From Methylocystis sp. H62 (GTDB lineage: Bacteria; Pseudomonadota; Alphaproteobacteria; Rhizobiales; Beijerinckiaceae): a DNA stretch of 64,000 nt. Below, one piece after another: positions 9,823-20,333 of the stretch. The first letter of the stretch is position 1; each line of letters opens with the position of its first letter. A model generated the notes under the pieces. That model searched no databases. It was not told the origin of the DNA and was given only the letters and a program-made list of their open reading frames with translations. Made by a program: the position numbers and the translations under genes. The stretch spans positions 1-64,000 of the forward strand of contig NZ_JADNQZ010000051.1 of the NCBI RefSeq assembly GCF_015709515.1, read 5' to 3'.

Positions 9823-10275
9823 ATGAGACGATACGGCCTGGGCGTCATTTTTCTCGGGCTCGCGCTCGCGCTTTCCGGCGCCTACGGCATGTGGTCCGGG
9901 TGGGATTACATTCAGCTCGAGCGCGGTTGGAGCCTGTTCATCGGCGGCGCCACGGCGGTCTCTGGCGGCGTGGTGACGATCGCGATCGGACGCGCAATCG
10001 GCGTTTTGAGCCGCATCGCCGACAAGGTTCCGGCGACGCAGGCGCACGCGGCGGCGGATCGGGTGGAAGACGCGCCGGCGCGGCAACATCAGCAGCAGCC
10101 TGTCGCCGCCACACTGCCGCAAAAGCCGCCGGTTGAAGTCGACCGTTATATCGCCAGCGGATCCGTCTATGTGATGTTTTCCGACGGATCGGTCGAAGTG
10201 CAGACCGATGGCGCCGCGCGGCGCTATCCTTCGCTTGCGGCTTTGCGCGCCGACACTGGCGTCGGCGGCGGGTGA
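9823..10275 (+). CDS. Small membrane protein with C-terminal soluble tail, unknown function
   Basis: A 150-residue protein with two membrane helices in the first 65 residues, a Gln/Pro/Ala-rich linker, and a short C-terminal domain (SGSVYVMFSDGSVEVQTDGAARRYPSL). The start at 9823 is preferred because AAGG lies 6 bases upstream; an ATG at 9817 abuts that site. It is convergent with the CBS-domain gene. No function can be named. Confidence 0.65.
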   Translation: MRRYGLGVIFLGLALALSGAYGMWSGWDYIQLERGWSLFIGGATAVSGGVVTIAIGRAIGVLSRIADKVPATQAHAAADRVEDAPARQHQQQPVAATLPQKPPVEVDRYIASGSVYVMFSDGSVEVQTDGAARRYPSLAALRADTGVGGG

Positions 10276-10282
10276 CGCGCAC

Positions 10283-11224
10283 TCAATTGCGCGCGGCGCT
10301 CCACATCAGGAAGAGCGCGGCGTCGCCGGGAAGACCTTCGGGGAAATCGACGATTTGCGCGGCGATACGAAAGCCGCGAGGGTGCAGTTCATTACGCCAC
10401 CGCTGAAAGACGTCGGCTGGCTCGCCGCGCAGAGTCGCTGGCCAATCGGGGTCCGGCGCATTGATCGCGCGGCCGCCGTCGACGCAAAGCTGCGACGGAA
10501 ACCGGATGAGCACATGTTCGGTGAGCCCGGCCGCCGCACTGCGTCGCGCCTGCTCCAGCATCTCGCGCCATTGCGGGTCTGTCAGCCGCTGGCTCGCGAG
10601 ATCGCGAATGCGTTGTTCGCGCAGTTCGATCGCCGTCTGTCGACGTTCGACGCGCTCGAGGTCGAGCTGACGCTCATGCGCTGCGACGAGCTCGCGAAAT
10701 TCCAGCGCCGTCGCGACGGCGCAGCGATCGCCGGTTTGCTGCGGAAGGGCGATCAACGGACGACGCCGATGCGCCTCCAGCGCCATCGCCGTAAAGCCTC
10801 CCGCCATCGCCTCCATGACTTCTTTGCGCAGCACGAGGCCAATGATCTTGTGCCCTTCAACGACGGGGATGCGTTTGAGGCTATGGCTCTCCATAATTCG
10901 CGCGATGTCGGGAACTTTGGCGAAGTCGGAAATCGATATCGCCGGCGACGTCATCACTTCGCGCAACACGCGACCATTCGAGTGAAATACCGGCTTGGGC
11001 CTGTTGCGCAGCAGAAATCCCGGAATGGCGCCAAGGTCGGGCAGGGGTTGCGGGCGCATTTGTTCGAGATTGCTGCGCGTCACGATTCCGATGGGCGCCA
11101 GCTCGTCGTCGACGACCGGCACGGCGCCCAGCCCGCATTCAGCGAGAAGTTTCGCGACGTAATCGAGATCCGCGTCCGCCGTCACATAAGGAAAGTCGCT
11201 GTTCATCAGATCGCGCGCGATCAT
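10283..11224 (-). CDS. CBS-domain pair protein with unknown C-terminal region
   Basis: A 313-residue protein. Residues ~1-135 form two CBS motifs (ARDLMNSDFPYVTADADLDYVAKLL ... GAVPVVDDE and REVMTSPAISISDFAKVPDIARIM ... RIPVVEGHKIIGLV). Such pairs bind adenine nucleotides and act as regulatory switches. The remaining ~175 residues contain a charged coiled-coil-like stretch and a C-terminal domain I do not recognise. The N-terminal start in other proteins of this type is often longer; here the frame closes just upstream. Confidence 0.75.
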   Translation of the reverse strand: MIARDLMNSDFPYVTADADLDYVAKLLAECGLGAVPVVDDELAPIGIVTRSNLEQMRPQPLPDLGAIPGFLLRNRPKPVFHSNGRVLREVMTSPAISISDFAKVPDIARIMESHSLKRIPVVEGHKIIGLVLRKEVMEAMAGGFTAMALEAHRRRPLIALPQQTGDRCAVATALEFRELVAAHERQLDLERVERRQTAIELREQRIRDLASQRLTDPQWREMLEQARRSAAAGLTEHVLIRFPSQLCVDGGRAINAPDPDWPATLRGEPADVFQRWRNELHPRGFRIAAQIVDFPEGLPGDAALFLMWSAARN

Positions 11225-11257
11225 GCCGCCGTCTCGCCTCCCGATCCCCGTTTTCGC

Positions 11258-12073
11258 TCAGTCCGATAGTTCGATCGTCACCGGCACGTGGTCGGACGGG
11301 CGGGTCCAGCTGCGCGCGTCGCGCAGCACGTCTAGACGTTCCAGCCCGCCGCCAAGCGCCTCGCTCACCAGAATATGGTCAAGCCGGCGCCCCCGGTTCG
11401 ACGCCTCCCAATCGGCGGCGCGGTAGCTCCACCATGTATAAAGCTTTTCGTCCGCCGGCACGAAATGCCGCATGGCGTCGACCCAAGCGCCAGCCCGAAG
11501 CACGCCGGCAAGCTTCTCGACCTCGACCGGGGTGTGGCTCACGACTTTCAATAGCGCCTTATGGCTCCAGACGTCATGTTCGAGCGGCGCGACATTTAGG
11601 TCTCCGACCAGCACCACGCGGCCGCGCGAGACGCCTTCAGTGACGATCCAGTCGCGCATCTCATCGAGAAAATCGAGCTTGTGCTGAAACTTCGGATTGA
11701 TGTCGACGTTTGGCTCGTCGCCGCCGGCCGGCACATAGAAATTATGCAGCGATATCGGGCCGCTCCGGGCGTCGATTTCCACGCAGATATGACGCGCGTC
11801 GCCCTTTTCGCAGAAATCGCGCTTCTCGACGAAACGTAAAGGCCGCTTCGAAACGACGGCCACGCCGTGGTAGCCCTTCTGGCCATTGATCGCGATATGC
11901 TCATAGCCGAGCGCATGGAGATCCTTCATCGGGAATTCGGCGTCCCGACATTTCGTCTCCTGCAGGCAGAGCACGTCCGGCGCCCGGCTCTTGAGAAATT
12001 CGGCGACGAGCGGCATGCGCAGCCGCACGGAATTGATGTTCCAGGTGGTGATCTTCAGGCTTGCTGCTTTCAA
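11258..12073 (-). CDS. xth: Exodeoxyribonuclease III
   Basis: A 271-residue Mg-dependent AP endonuclease/3'-5' exonuclease. All family blocks are visible: ITTWNINSVRLRM, VLCLQETKCRD, GYHGVAVVSK, VGDLNVAP, RLDHILVS and the C-terminal SDHVPVTIEL with the catalytic His. It acts in base-excision repair. It is followed upstream on the same strand by the DUF697 gene, 6 bases apart, suggesting one transcript. Confidence 0.95.
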   Translation of the reverse strand: MKAASLKITTWNINSVRLRMPLVAEFLKSRAPDVLCLQETKCRDAEFPMKDLHALGYEHIAINGQKGYHGVAVVSKRPLRFVEKRDFCEKGDARHICVEIDARSGPISLHNFYVPAGGDEPNVDINPKFQHKLDFLDEMRDWIVTEGVSRGRVVLVGDLNVAPLEHDVWSHKALLKVVSHTPVEVEKLAGVLRAGAWVDAMRHFVPADEKLYTWWSYRAADWEASNRGRRLDHILVSEALGGGLERLDVLRDARSWTRPSDHVPVTIELSD

Positions 12074-12079
12074 TGCGGA

Positions 12080-13156
12080 TCAGCTCTTGGTCTTGTCGCC
12101 GAAGAGGAAAGGCGCGACGTCCCTGACGCCCGGCTGCTTCTCGGCGATGAAGGGCGTCGGTCGGCAGACGGCCATGGCGGAAAGGCCGACTCGCGCGGTG
12201 AGAAGCCCATTCAATACGCCCTCGCCGAGCTTTGCGGAAATGCGTGCGGCGATGCCGTGGCCGAGCGCCTGCTGAAGGATAGAGTCCCCGACCGCCACGC
12301 CGCCGGTGATGGCGAGATGCGCGCCGACCGAGCGGGCCAGCTTGAAGAAACCTAGCAGCCCCGGCTTGCCGCCGTAAATCTCGGCGATTTTTCGCATCAG
12401 CACGATCGCCTGGCCGACGACAAAAAGCACGTCGAGGAGCGCGCGCGGGCTGATCGCCGTGACGACAGAGACGCGTTTGGCGGCGCCGGCGATTTCGCGC
12501 CGCGCTTCTTCATCCAGAGGCGCGACGAGATTACGCTCGGCGAGGGTGATGAGATCGCGTCCGTCGATAATCCGCTTTAAATAGTCGTTGAGCAGCGCGC
12601 GGGCCCGACCTGTGTCCGGACGATCTTCATAGAGCTTGCAAAGTTCGCCGACGCGCTCGCGTGCGGCTTTGCCGTCATCGCTTGCGTGCGCCTCGGCCAG
12701 CGCAACGTGCAGCTTGGCGATGCGATTCTGCCGGCCGATGGCGCGAAACTCGCGCGTCAGGGAGATGATGGCCGCGACCGTGGCGAGGCCGGCAAGGACC
12801 AGGCCCAGCGTCCCGAGAATGGCGGAGTGGCGGAAGGAGTCTTCTACAACCCCCCATATCCACATCGTCAGCGCCAGCGATAGAAGCCCGCTGACCGCCG
12901 ATAAAAAGACGCCGCCCCATGAGAAAACGTAGCGGCGCAGCATGCCATCGGCCTGCGCCGCTTCAACGGCCGCTTCATCCCCGGTCATGCCGTCCGCGAG
13001 CTGCGCGGCTTCAAGCGCGAAAGCGTCAACTTCCGCTTCGACGACCTCGATAGACGGCGTCCCGGCATCGTCTGTCGACGGCGTCGCCTTGGCGGTGACC
13101 GTCTGGTCGCCTTCGAGGCGAAAAGCCCGTGGGCGCGGCCTGCGTTGCTCAGTCAT
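12080..13156 (-). CDS. YcjF-family (DUF697) inner membrane protein
   Basis: A 358-residue protein with two adjacent membrane helices near residues 75-130 and a C-terminal DUF697 region (SPRALLDVLFVVGQAIVLMRKIAEIYGGKPG). This is the layout of the TIGR01620/YcjF family, whose function is unknown but which is often linked to envelope stress. The N-terminal ~50 residues are acidic and low in complexity. It probably shares a transcript with xth. Confidence 0.82.
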   Translation of the reverse strand: MTEQRRPRPRAFRLEGDQTVTAKATPSTDDAGTPSIEVVEAEVDAFALEAAQLADGMTGDEAAVEAAQADGMLRRYVFSWGGVFLSAVSGLLSLALTMWIWGVVEDSFRHSAILGTLGLVLAGLATVAAIISLTREFRAIGRQNRIAKLHVALAEAHASDDGKAARERVGELCKLYEDRPDTGRARALLNDYLKRIIDGRDLITLAERNLVAPLDEEARREIAGAAKRVSVVTAISPRALLDVLFVVGQAIVLMRKIAEIYGGKPGLLGFFKLARSVGAHLAITGGVAVGDSILQQALGHGIAARISAKLGEGVLNGLLTARVGLSAMAVCRPTPFIAEKQPGVRDVAPFLFGDKTKS

Positions 13157-13387
13157 TCGATTCCTGATTTTGGCCTTCTTACCGCCTCGAGTTCAGAAAT
13201 GCGACGCGCGCATGTGTCGCCGGAGCTTCGAGGGAGCGATTTCAATTAAAAAAGGCCCCCACAAGGCATCGACCGCCGCCCTGAAATATAGGCGTTCACC
13301 GCGACTGAAAACGCTTATTGCGGCGCGATAGCGCCTCCTTTAGCATCCTCAGGCCCTTCGCTGTCGAGAAGTATCGCGTTTTCACGG

Positions 13388-13981
13388 ATGAACTCCATCA
13401 TTTACGACATCGTCGCCCTTGCGATCGGCTATTTGCTGGGCTCCATCCCCTTCGGTCTACTGCTCACGCGCGTCGCGGGCACGACGGACCTGCGCGCGAT
13501 CGGCTCCGGCAATATCGGCGCAACCAATGTGTTGCGCACCGGTCGGAAGGATCTGGCGGCCGCGACGCTGCTGCTGGACGGCCTGAAAGGCACGGCGGCG
13601 GTGCTCATCGGCGCCTCGCTTTCGCCCGAAGGGGGCATGATCGCCGGCCTGGCCGCGTTCATCGGCCATATTGCGCCAGTCTGGCTGCAGTTTAGGGGCG
13701 GGAAAGGGGTCGCGACCTTTCTTGGCGTGCTCTTCGGGCTCAGCTGGCCGGCGGCGCTGATTTTCTGCGCCGTCTGGCTCTCGGCGGCGGCGCTGTGGCG
13801 TTATTCGTCTCTGGGCGCGCTGACCGCGAGCGCGACGGCGCCATTGGTCCTCTTCACGCTCGGCCATCGAGCCGAAGCCTTTGTCGTGGCGGCGATGGCC
13901 GCCATCGTCTTCTATAGACATCGCGAGAACATCGCCCGTCTGCGCGCCGGCACCGAAGCGCGCATCGGACAGAAGGCGTGA
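13388..13981 (+). CDS. plsY: Glycerol-3-phosphate acyltransferase PlsY
   Basis: A 197-residue membrane acyltransferase that moves an acyl group from acyl-phosphate to glycerol-3-phosphate in phospholipid synthesis. The three family motifs are present: [21 protein letters not shown] and [12 protein letters not shown], spread over five predicted helices. The 3' end overlaps the dprA start by four bases (GTGA), so the two are translated together. Confidence 0.95.
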   Translation: MNSIIYDIVALAIGYLLGSIPFGLLLTRVAGTTDLRAIGSGNIGATNVLRTGRKDLAAATLLLDGLKGTAAVLIGASLSPEGGMIAGLAAFIGHIAPVWLQFRGGKGVATFLGVLFGLSWPAALIFCAVWLSAAALWRYSSLGALTASATAPLVLFTLGHRAEAFVVAAMAAIVFYRHRENIARLRAGTEARIGQKA

Positions 13982-15258
13982 CCGAGGCGTCGCCAGGTCG
14001 GCTGAGCGAAGAGCAGCTCGTCGACTGGCTGAGGCTCATCCGCAGCGAAAATGTCGGGCCGCGCACGTTCAGACAGCTCATCAATCGTTTCGGCGGCGCC
14101 GGCGCGGCGTTGGACGCGCTGCCGTCCCTCGCGGCGCGGTCCCTGCGCGGGCGGATCATCCGCATCGCCACGCGTGAGGAAGCGCTGCGCGAGATCGAGG
14201 CGGCGCGCGCGCTGGGCGTTCGCTTCGCCACCACGGGCGATCCGGACTATCCGCCGCTGCTGCGGGAAATCGCCGATGCGCCGCCGCTCATCGCAATGCG
14301 CGGCGTTTTTTGGACCGCGCAGCGCGACGGCGTGGCGATTGTCGGCTCGCGCAACGCTTCAGCCGCAGGTCTCGCCTTCGCCGAACGGCTCGCGCGCAGC
14401 CTCGCGCTCGAGAATTACGTCATTGTCTCTGGCCTCGCGCGCGGCATCGACGCCGTCGCGCATCGCGCCACGCTCGAAACAGGCACGGTCGCCGTGCTCG
14501 CCGGCGGCCATGCGCGACCCTATCCGGCCGAACATGCGCGGCTTGTCGAAGAGATCGCCGAGAGGGGACTGATCGTCTCTGAAATGCCCATCGAATGGGA
14601 GCCGCGCGGCCGCGATTTTCCGCGCCGAAATCGCATCATCTCCGGGCTCAGCCGCGCGACCATCGTCGTCGAGGCGGCGCGGCGTTCCGGCTCGCTGATC
14701 ACGGCGCGTTTCGCCAATGAGCAGGGGCGAGAGGTCTTTGCCGTTCCGGGTTCGCCGCTGGATCCGCGCGCTGAAGGCGTCAACGATCTCATTCGCCAAG
14801 GCGCGACGTTGTGTGCGCGTCCCGAGGACGTCACTTCGGTGCTTGCCGAGAACGCGGGAACCCCGCCGCGCAAGAATCTTTTTGACGACGACTCTCTCGA
14901 AGGACAGGATACGCTGATCGACGAACTGGATCTTTTCGCCAGCCTCGACGGTTCGGCGTTTGAAGAAAGAGCCGCTCCCAAACGATTCTCGTCGCCACGC
15001 TTGCCGCCAAGCCCGCCAGCAGATTGCGTCGCCGATCTTGACGCGCGCACGCGAGTCGACGAGACGCCGCAGCGGGACGCGCATGAGGTCATCCTGTCCC
15101 TGCTCGGGCCTGCGCCTATCGCGATCGACGATCTCATCCGCGTCGCTGGATTGACCGCCCGCGAAGTGCAGGGAGTCCTCGTCGAACTCGACATCGAGGG
15201 GCGCTTGCAACGTCACGGCGCCAGCAGCGTTTCCCTCGTAATCAACTATAAGTTGTAA
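13978..15258 (+). CDS. dprA: DNA-processing protein DprA
   Basis: A 426-residue protein beginning at a GTG that overlaps the plsY stop. It has an N-terminal helical SAM-like part, the Rossmann DprA core ([42 protein letters not shown]) and a C-terminal winged-helix (ITSVAGLT-like segment near 375-425). DprA loads RecA on incoming single-stranded DNA in natural transformation; many non-competent alphaproteobacteria also carry it. Confidence 0.93.
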   Translation: MTEASPGRLSEEQLVDWLRLIRSENVGPRTFRQLINRFGGAGAALDALPSLAARSLRGRIIRIATREEALREIEAARALGVRFATTGDPDYPPLLREIADAPPLIAMRGVFWTAQRDGVAIVGSRNASAAGLAFAERLARSLALENYVIVSGLARGIDAVAHRATLETGTVAVLAGGHARPYPAEHARLVEEIAERGLIVSEMPIEWEPRGRDFPRRNRIISGLSRATIVVEAARRSGSLITARFANEQGREVFAVPGSPLDPRAEGVNDLIRQGATLCARPEDVTSVLAENAGTPPRKNLFDDDSLEGQDTLIDELDLFASLDGSAFEERAAPKRFSSPRLPPSPPADCVADLDARTRVDETPQRDAHEVILSLLGPAPIAIDDLIRVAGLTAREVQGVLVELDIEGRLQRHGASSVSLVINYKL

Positions 15259-15259
15259 A

Positions 15260-15505
15260 TTATGCCGAGCGGTCGATTGGATAGCCGCCAAGCTCACGCG
15301 CCCGCATGTCCGCCTCGGCGCGGGCGAGGTTCAAAAAATAGCAGAGCATGGGCATGTCGCAGCGACTGGCGAGTTTCGCCATTTCGTCTGACATATCAGC
15401 AATATATGACGCTATTGACGCCGCTTCCTGATTGGCTTTGGCGCTGTCTGCAGTCATTCCGGAGGTCTTGCTGCAATCTTTTTGAGAAGCATCTGGCCGG
15501 GGCAT
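15260..15505 (-). CDS. Small conserved-looking soluble protein, unknown function
   Basis: An 81-residue, Ala/Met-rich helical protein with the segment CDMPMLCYFLNLARAEADMRARELGG, convergent with dprA and ending one base after its stop. An internal ATG at 15457 is a possible alternative start. Composition and codon use look coding, but I cannot name a family with confidence. Confidence 0.6.
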   Translation of the reverse strand: MPRPDASQKDCSKTSGMTADSAKANQEAASIASYIADMSDEMAKLASRCDMPMLCYFLNLARAEADMRARELGGYPIDRSA

Positions 15506-15643
15506 CGCTGTCAGTCTCCGCGGACCACGAGGCAGGTTATGAATAAGGTAAGCATCGGACTTTCTTGTATTTTTCTTCCATTACGCCTATCCCGAGTCAA
15601 GAACAAAATTCTATCAAAAGTTGTAATGCTGCGATGGAGGCGG

Positions 15644-16165
15644 CTACAGACGTTTCAAACGGTCGAGCGCGCCCTGCAGGATATAGGCGGCCGCCATTCG
15701 GTCGACGACTTCGGCGCGTTTGGCGCGCGAGGCGTTCTGCGCGATCAATTCGCGCGTTACCGCCGCAGTCGACAGGCGCTCGTCCCAGAAGGCGAAGGGC
15801 AGGGATGCGAGCTTAGAAAGATTCCGCATGAAGGCGCGCGTCGCCTGCGCGCGGGGCCCTTCCGTGCCGTCCATGTTGAGCGGCAGCCCGACCACCAGCG
15901 CGCAAATATCGAAATCGGCCGCGCGTTTGAGCAAGGCGGCGGCGTCCTGAGAAAACTTCGCTCGCGCGATCGTATCAAGTGGCGACGCGAGCCGCCGCTC
16001 AACGTCCGAAAGCGCCAATCCGATGGTTTTGGTCCCGAGATCCAATCCCATCAGCCGGCCCTTAGGCGGCAGAAGCGCCACCAGTTCTTCAAGGGTCGTC
16101 GCGCGCTTGTTCACCGCGATTTCGCTAACACGCCGCCGCATTTCCGCAAACTCAGCGGGCTCCAC
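15644..16165 (-). CDS. ruvX: Putative pre-16S rRNA nuclease / Holliday junction resolvase, YqgF family
   Basis: A 173-residue RNase H-fold protein. The catalytic opening GRLMGLDLGTKTIGLALSD, the LVVGLPLNMDGTEG block and FWDERLSTAAVTREL are all present, as is the C-terminal Asp in KRAEVVDRMAAAYILQ. The family trims pre-16S rRNA 5' ends. It is divergent from gatC with a 98-base gap. Confidence 0.93.
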   Translation of the reverse strand: MEPAEFAEMRRRVSEIAVNKRATTLEELVALLPPKGRLMGLDLGTKTIGLALSDVERRLASPLDTIARAKFSQDAAALLKRAADFDICALVVGLPLNMDGTEGPRAQATRAFMRNLSKLASLPFAFWDERLSTAAVTRELIAQNASRAKRAEVVDRMAAAYILQGALDRLKRL

Positions 16166-16263
16166 GCTTCGGCTTTTTGCCTCTACGATCCGCTTCGCAA
16201 CATTGCGCCGCGAAAGGCCAAGCGCTATAGCGCCCCTTCGAGACCTTTCTTGCGGAGCCCTAG

Positions 16264-16551
16264 ATGTCCGTTGATTCCGCGACCGTCCGCCGGATCGCCC
16301 ATCTCTCGCGTATCGCCATCGAAGACAGCGAGGTCGAGCGCCTGCGCGGCGAACTCAACGCCATCCTGGCATTCGTGGAGACGCTGAGCGAAGTCGATGT
16401 CGATGGCGTCGAGCCGTTGACCTCCGCTTTGCCGATGCAAATGAAGAAGCGCGCCGACGTCGTGACCGACGGCGGCATCGCCGATGAGATTCTCGCCAAC
16501 GCGCCTTTGCGGGAGGATCATTATTTCGTCGTGCCCAAGGTGATCGAATAG
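16264..16551 (+). CDS. gatC: Aspartyl/glutamyl-tRNA amidotransferase subunit C
   Basis: A 95-residue protein of normal length for GatC, with the family pattern [20 protein letters not shown] near the start and the C-terminal [11 protein letters not shown]. It stabilises GatA in the GatCAB complex that converts misacylated Glu-tRNA(Gln) or Asp-tRNA(Asn). gatA follows 52 bases on. Confidence 0.95.
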   Translation: MSVDSATVRRIAHLSRIAIEDSEVERLRGELNAILAFVETLSEVDVDGVEPLTSALPMQMKKRADVVTDGGIADEILANAPLREDHYFVVPKVIE

Positions 16552-16603
16552 CGCTTGTCGCGCCGGCGCCGCGCATGCGGCGGCCTCAGATATAAAGGGA
16601 CAA

Positions 16604-18094
16604 ATGTCCGACCCCACGCATCTTTCATTGGCCGAGGCGCGCGACGCGCTCAAATCCAAACAGCTTTCCGCCGTTGAACTGGCGCAGGCGCATATCGACG
16701 CTATCAGCAAATCGCGCGCGCTCAATTGCTTCATCACGGAGACGCCGGAGTTCGCGCTGGCGCAGGCGCAAGAGAGCGACGCGCGCATTGCGCGCGGCGA
16801 TGCGCGACCGCTTGAAGGTCTGCCGCTCGGCATAAAGGATCTCTATTGCTCCAAAGGCGTGCGCACGACGGCGGGGAGTCGAATTCTCGATGACTTCACG
16901 CCGACATATGAATCGACAGTCTCGGCGAATTTGCTGCGTGACGGCGCGGCCACGCTCGGCAAGCTCAATCTCGACGAATTCGCGATGGGATCGTCGAATG
17001 AAACGAGCGCCTTTGGCCCCGTTGTTTCGCCGTGGCGCCGCGCCGCGGATCCCGACGCCAAGATCGTGCCGGGCGGTTCTTCGGGGGGCTCGTCGTCGGC
17101 GGTGGCCGCACGTCTTTGCCTTGGCGCCACGGCGACAGATACAGGCGGCTCAATCCGTCAGCCCGCCGCCTTCACTGGCACTGTCGGCATCAAGCCGACT
17201 TACGGCCGCTGCTCGCGCTGGGGCATCGTCGCCTTCGCCTCGTCGCTGGATCAGGCGGGTCCGATCACGCGCACCGTGCGCGACGCAGCGATCATGCTCA
17301 GGTCGATGGCCGGCCACGATCCGAAAGACACGACCAGCGTCGACGCGCCTGTGCCGGACTACGAAGCCGCCGTCGGCGCCTCCGTGAAGGGACGCCGTAT
17401 CGGCGTGCCGAAGGAATATCGCATCGACGGAATGTCGGCGGAGATCGCCGCTTTATGGGATAGAGGCGCCGCTTGGCTGAAGGACGCGGGCGCGGAGATC
17501 GTCGAAATCTCCCTGCCGCATACGCGCTACGCCTTGCCGACATATTACATTATCGCGCCGGCTGAAGCCTCGTCCAATCTCGCGCGCTACGACGGCGTGC
17601 GGTACGGGTGTCGTGAGCAGGGCCGCGACGTCAGCGAAATGTATGAGAAGACGCGCGCAGCGGGCTTTGGTCCGGAGGTGCGGCGGCGCATCATGATCGG
17701 CACTTATGTGCTCTCCGCCGGCTATTACGACGCTTATTATGTCCGTGCGCAGAAAGTCCGCAGCCTGATCAAGCGCGACTTTGACGAAGCCTTCGCGTCC
17801 GGCGTCGACGCCGTCCTGACGCCGGCGACGCCTTCGACCGCCTTCGCGCAAGGAGAGAAGGGCTCGGCCGATCCCGTAGAAATGTATCTCAACGACGTGT
17901 TCACCGTTACAGTGAACATGGCCGGTCTTCCCGGCGTCGCCGTTCCGGGCGGTCTCGCGGCGAACGGCTTGCCGCTGGGGTTGCAGCTCATCGGCAAAGC
18001 ATTCGACGAAGAGACGCTGTTCTCTCTCGCCGCGGCGATCGAACGGGCGGCGCCGAAGATCGAACTTCCGCAGCCATGGTGGCGCGAGGGCTGA
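16604..18094 (+). CDS. gatA: Aspartyl/glutamyl-tRNA amidotransferase subunit A
   Basis: A 496-residue amidase-signature protein. The Ser-cisSer-Lys triad is visible in [10 protein letters not shown] (Lys), the [11 protein letters not shown] block and [10 protein letters not shown]. It hydrolyses glutamine and supplies ammonia for transamidation of tRNA in the cytoplasm. Its TGA overlaps the ATG of the chorismate-mutase-like gene, so those two are translationally coupled. Confidence 0.96.
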   Translation: MSDPTHLSLAEARDALKSKQLSAVELAQAHIDAISKSRALNCFITETPEFALAQAQESDARIARGDARPLEGLPLGIKDLYCSKGVRTTAGSRILDDFTPTYESTVSANLLRDGAATLGKLNLDEFAMGSSNETSAFGPVVSPWRRAADPDAKIVPGGSSGGSSSAVAARLCLGATATDTGGSIRQPAAFTGTVGIKPTYGRCSRWGIVAFASSLDQAGPITRTVRDAAIMLRSMAGHDPKDTTSVDAPVPDYEAAVGASVKGRRIGVPKEYRIDGMSAEIAALWDRGAAWLKDAGAEIVEISLPHTRYALPTYYIIAPAEASSNLARYDGVRYGCREQGRDVSEMYEKTRAAGFGPEVRRRIMIGTYVLSAGYYDAYYVRAQKVRSLIKRDFDEAFASGVDAVLTPATPSTAFAQGEKGSADPVEMYLNDVFTVTVNMAGLPGVAVPGGLAANGLPLGLQLIGKAFDEETLFSLAAAIERAAPKIELPQPWWREG

Positions 18095-18477
18095 TGATGA
18101 CGACGCCGAGCGCTGAAAAGGACATTGCTGAACGCCCGCAGCAAGCGCTGCAGGACGAAATGTCCGACGTGCGTCGTTTGATCGACGAGCTGGACGAAGA
18201 GCTTGTGGCGCTGCTCGCAAAGCGCCAGCAACAGATCGAGCGGGCCGCAAGGATCAAACCCGCGCTGGGAATTCCGGCCAATGTCCCCGAGCGCGTCGAC
18301 GAAGTATTGGCGCATGTGCTTGGCGCCGCGCGTCGCGAGGGACTGTCGGTCGAGGTCGCGATGACCCTGTGGCGCGCGCTGATCGACTGGTCGATCCAGC
18401 ACGAAGAGCGGCTGATGGGCGCTCGCGCGCTAAAGGGCGTCTCTCAAGAATCGGCGGAGCGCGATGGGTCTTTATGA
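18094..18477 (+). CDS. Chorismate mutase type II (AroQ)-like protein
   Basis: A 127-residue protein whose residues ~20-110 match the helical AroQ fold: VRRLIDELDEELVALLAKRQQQ, then RIK, VPERVDEVLAHV and ALWRALIDWSIQHEERLM-like text. Arg, Lys and Gln/His positions typical of the chorismate site appear present. It would turn chorismate into prephenate, but in this position in GatCAB operons its role is unclear. The start overlaps the gatA stop (TGATG). The last 34 bases overlap the convergent gene at 18444. Confidence 0.75.
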   Translation: MMTTPSAEKDIAERPQQALQDEMSDVRRLIDELDEELVALLAKRQQQIERAARIKPALGIPANVPERVDEVLAHVLGAARREGLSVEVAMTLWRALIDWSIQHEERLMGARALKGVSQESAERDGSL

Positions 18478-18776
18478 TCGCCACTGGGCGTCTTGATCTT
18501 GACGCGGACGAAACCGTTGCGGATCGACCAGCGCAGGACCCTTAACGACCACCGATGAAAACGCCGCGACAGCCTGTGCGCGTGGGGCGAGTGCGGGGCG
18601 AGGATCGCAAGGCCCAAAGGAAACATCCACACCCCGAAGACGGGAAGCGGCGCGAGAATGGTTCCGCCGAGGATCAGGCCGACGCCTAACGGAACGCCCA
18701 CATAGCGGGGTGCGCCGCGCATGCGGGCGATGAGGCCTTTTCGGCGGCTGTCCTCAGAATTCCGTTCCGGGGCCAT
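18444..18776 (-). CDS. Small membrane protein, PGPGW-like, unknown function
   Basis: A 110-residue protein with two hydrophobic segments around LGVGLILGGTILAPLPVFGVWMFPLGLAILA, flanked by very basic ends. The helix-Pro-helix arrangement recalls small transmembrane proteins of the PGPGW group. It lies on the opposite strand between the chorismate-mutase-like gene and gatB, overlapping the former by 34 bases. Confidence 0.6.
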   Translation of the reverse strand: MAPERNSEDSRRKGLIARMRGAPRYVGVPLGVGLILGGTILAPLPVFGVWMFPLGLAILAPHSPHAHRLSRRFHRWSLRVLRWSIRNGFVRVKIKTPSGDHKDPSRSADS

Positions 18777-18863
18777 CTCGCCGCTTCCCTCTGCTTCGCG
18801 CCGGCCGTTCCGCTCTTGCGAAGCGTGGTTTATATGTAAGGCGCAAGTTTAGCGAGGCGGATA

Positions 18864-20333
18864 ATGACGACACAGGCGGCCCCCAACAAGCTCATCAGCG
18901 GCGCAACCGGCGACTGGGAAGTCGTGATCGGCATGGAGATACATGCGCAAGTGACGAGCAACGCCAAGCTCTTCTCCGGCGCTTCCGCGGAGTATGGCGG
19001 CGCGCCGAACGATCACGTCTCCCTGGTCGATGCGGCCATGCCGGGCATGCTGCCGGTCATCAACGAGGAATGCGTCAAACAGGCGATCCGCACAGGTCTC
19101 GGCTTAGAGGCCAAGATCAACCTGCGTTCGGTTTTCGACCGCAAGAACTATTTCTATCCCGACCTGCCGCAGGGCTACCAGATCTCTCAGTACAAGCATC
19201 CGATCGTCGGCGAAGGCGCCGTGATCGTCGACGTGTCGCCGAGCGAGCGCATCACCGTGGGCATCGAGCGTCTGCATCTCGAGCAGGACGCCGGCAAGTC
19301 GCTGCATGATCTTTCGGCGACCGAAAGCCACGTCGATCTCAATCGCAGCGGCGTCGCGCTCATGGAGATCGTCTCCAAGCCCGACCTGCGCTCGGCTGAG
19401 GAGGCGCGCGCTTATGTTTCGAAGTTGCGGACGATCTTGCGCTACATCGGCTCCTGCGACGGCAACATGGAAGAGGGTTCGCTGCGCGCCGACGTCAATG
19501 TCTCCGTGCGCCGCCCCGGCGCGCCGCTCGGCACGCGCTGCGAAATCAAGAACGTCAACTCCATTCGCTTCATTGGCCAGGCGGTCGACGTCGAGGCGCG
19601 TCGACAGATCGGCATTCTCGAAGATGGCGGCGCGATCGCCCAGGAGACGCGGCTCTTCGATCCAGGGAGGGGAGAGACGCGCGCGATGCGCTCCAAGGAG
19701 GAAGCGCATGATTATCGGTACTTTCCCGATCCGGATCTGCTGCCGCTCGAGTTCGACCAGCCATATGTCGACGCGCTAAGGGCGCAGTTGCCGGAGCTGC
19801 CCGACGCGAAGCGCGCGCGCTTTATCCAGCAATACGGCCTGCCGCCGTACGACGCCGGCGTGCTTGTGATGGAGCGGGCGGCCGCCGACTATTTCGAGGA
19901 GACGGCGAAGGGACGCGACGCCAAGCTTGCGGCCAACTGGGTGATCAACGAGTTGTTCGGCCGTCTGAACAAGGAGGGGCTCGACGTCGCGCGCTCGCCA
20001 GTGTCGTCGCAGGCTTTGGGCGCGATCATCGACCTCATCTCGCAGAATGTTATTTCGGGCAAGATCGCCAAGGATCTTTTCGAGATCGTCTGGACGGAAG
20101 GCGGCGACCCCAAAGCGATCGTCGAAGCGCGCGGCATGAAGCAGGTGACCGACACAGGCGCCATTGAAGCCGCCGTCGACGCCGTCATCGCCGCCAATCC
20201 CGACAAGGTAGAGCAGGCGAAGGCGAAGCCGACGATGCTCGGCTGGTTCGTCGGACAGGTGATGAAGCAGACGGGCGGCAAGGCGAATCCGCAGTCGGTG
20301 AACGAGCTGCTCAAGCGCAAGTTGGGCGTCTGA
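18864..20333 (+). CDS. gatB: Aspartyl/glutamyl-tRNA amidotransferase subunit B
   Basis: A 489-residue GatB with the opening [13 protein letters not shown], the Zn/ATP kinase-type core ([35 protein letters not shown]) and the C-terminal YqeY-like helical domain ending in [19 protein letters not shown]. It activates Glu-tRNA(Gln)/Asp-tRNA(Asn) by phosphorylation before amidation. It is separated from gatC-gatA by two small genes. Confidence 0.96.
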   Translation: MTTQAAPNKLISGATGDWEVVIGMEIHAQVTSNAKLFSGASAEYGGAPNDHVSLVDAAMPGMLPVINEECVKQAIRTGLGLEAKINLRSVFDRKNYFYPDLPQGYQISQYKHPIVGEGAVIVDVSPSERITVGIERLHLEQDAGKSLHDLSATESHVDLNRSGVALMEIVSKPDLRSAEEARAYVSKLRTILRYIGSCDGNMEEGSLRADVNVSVRRPGAPLGTRCEIKNVNSIRFIGQAVDVEARRQIGILEDGGAIAQETRLFDPGRGETRAMRSKEEAHDYRYFPDPDLLPLEFDQPYVDALRAQLPELPDAKRARFIQQYGLPPYDAGVLVMERAAADYFEETAKGRDAKLAANWVINELFGRLNKEGLDVARSPVSSQALGAIIDLISQNVISGKIAKDLFEIVWTEGGDPKAIVEARGMKQVTDTGAIEAAVDAVIAANPDKVEQAKAKPTMLGWFVGQVMKQTGGKANPQSVNELLKRKLGV

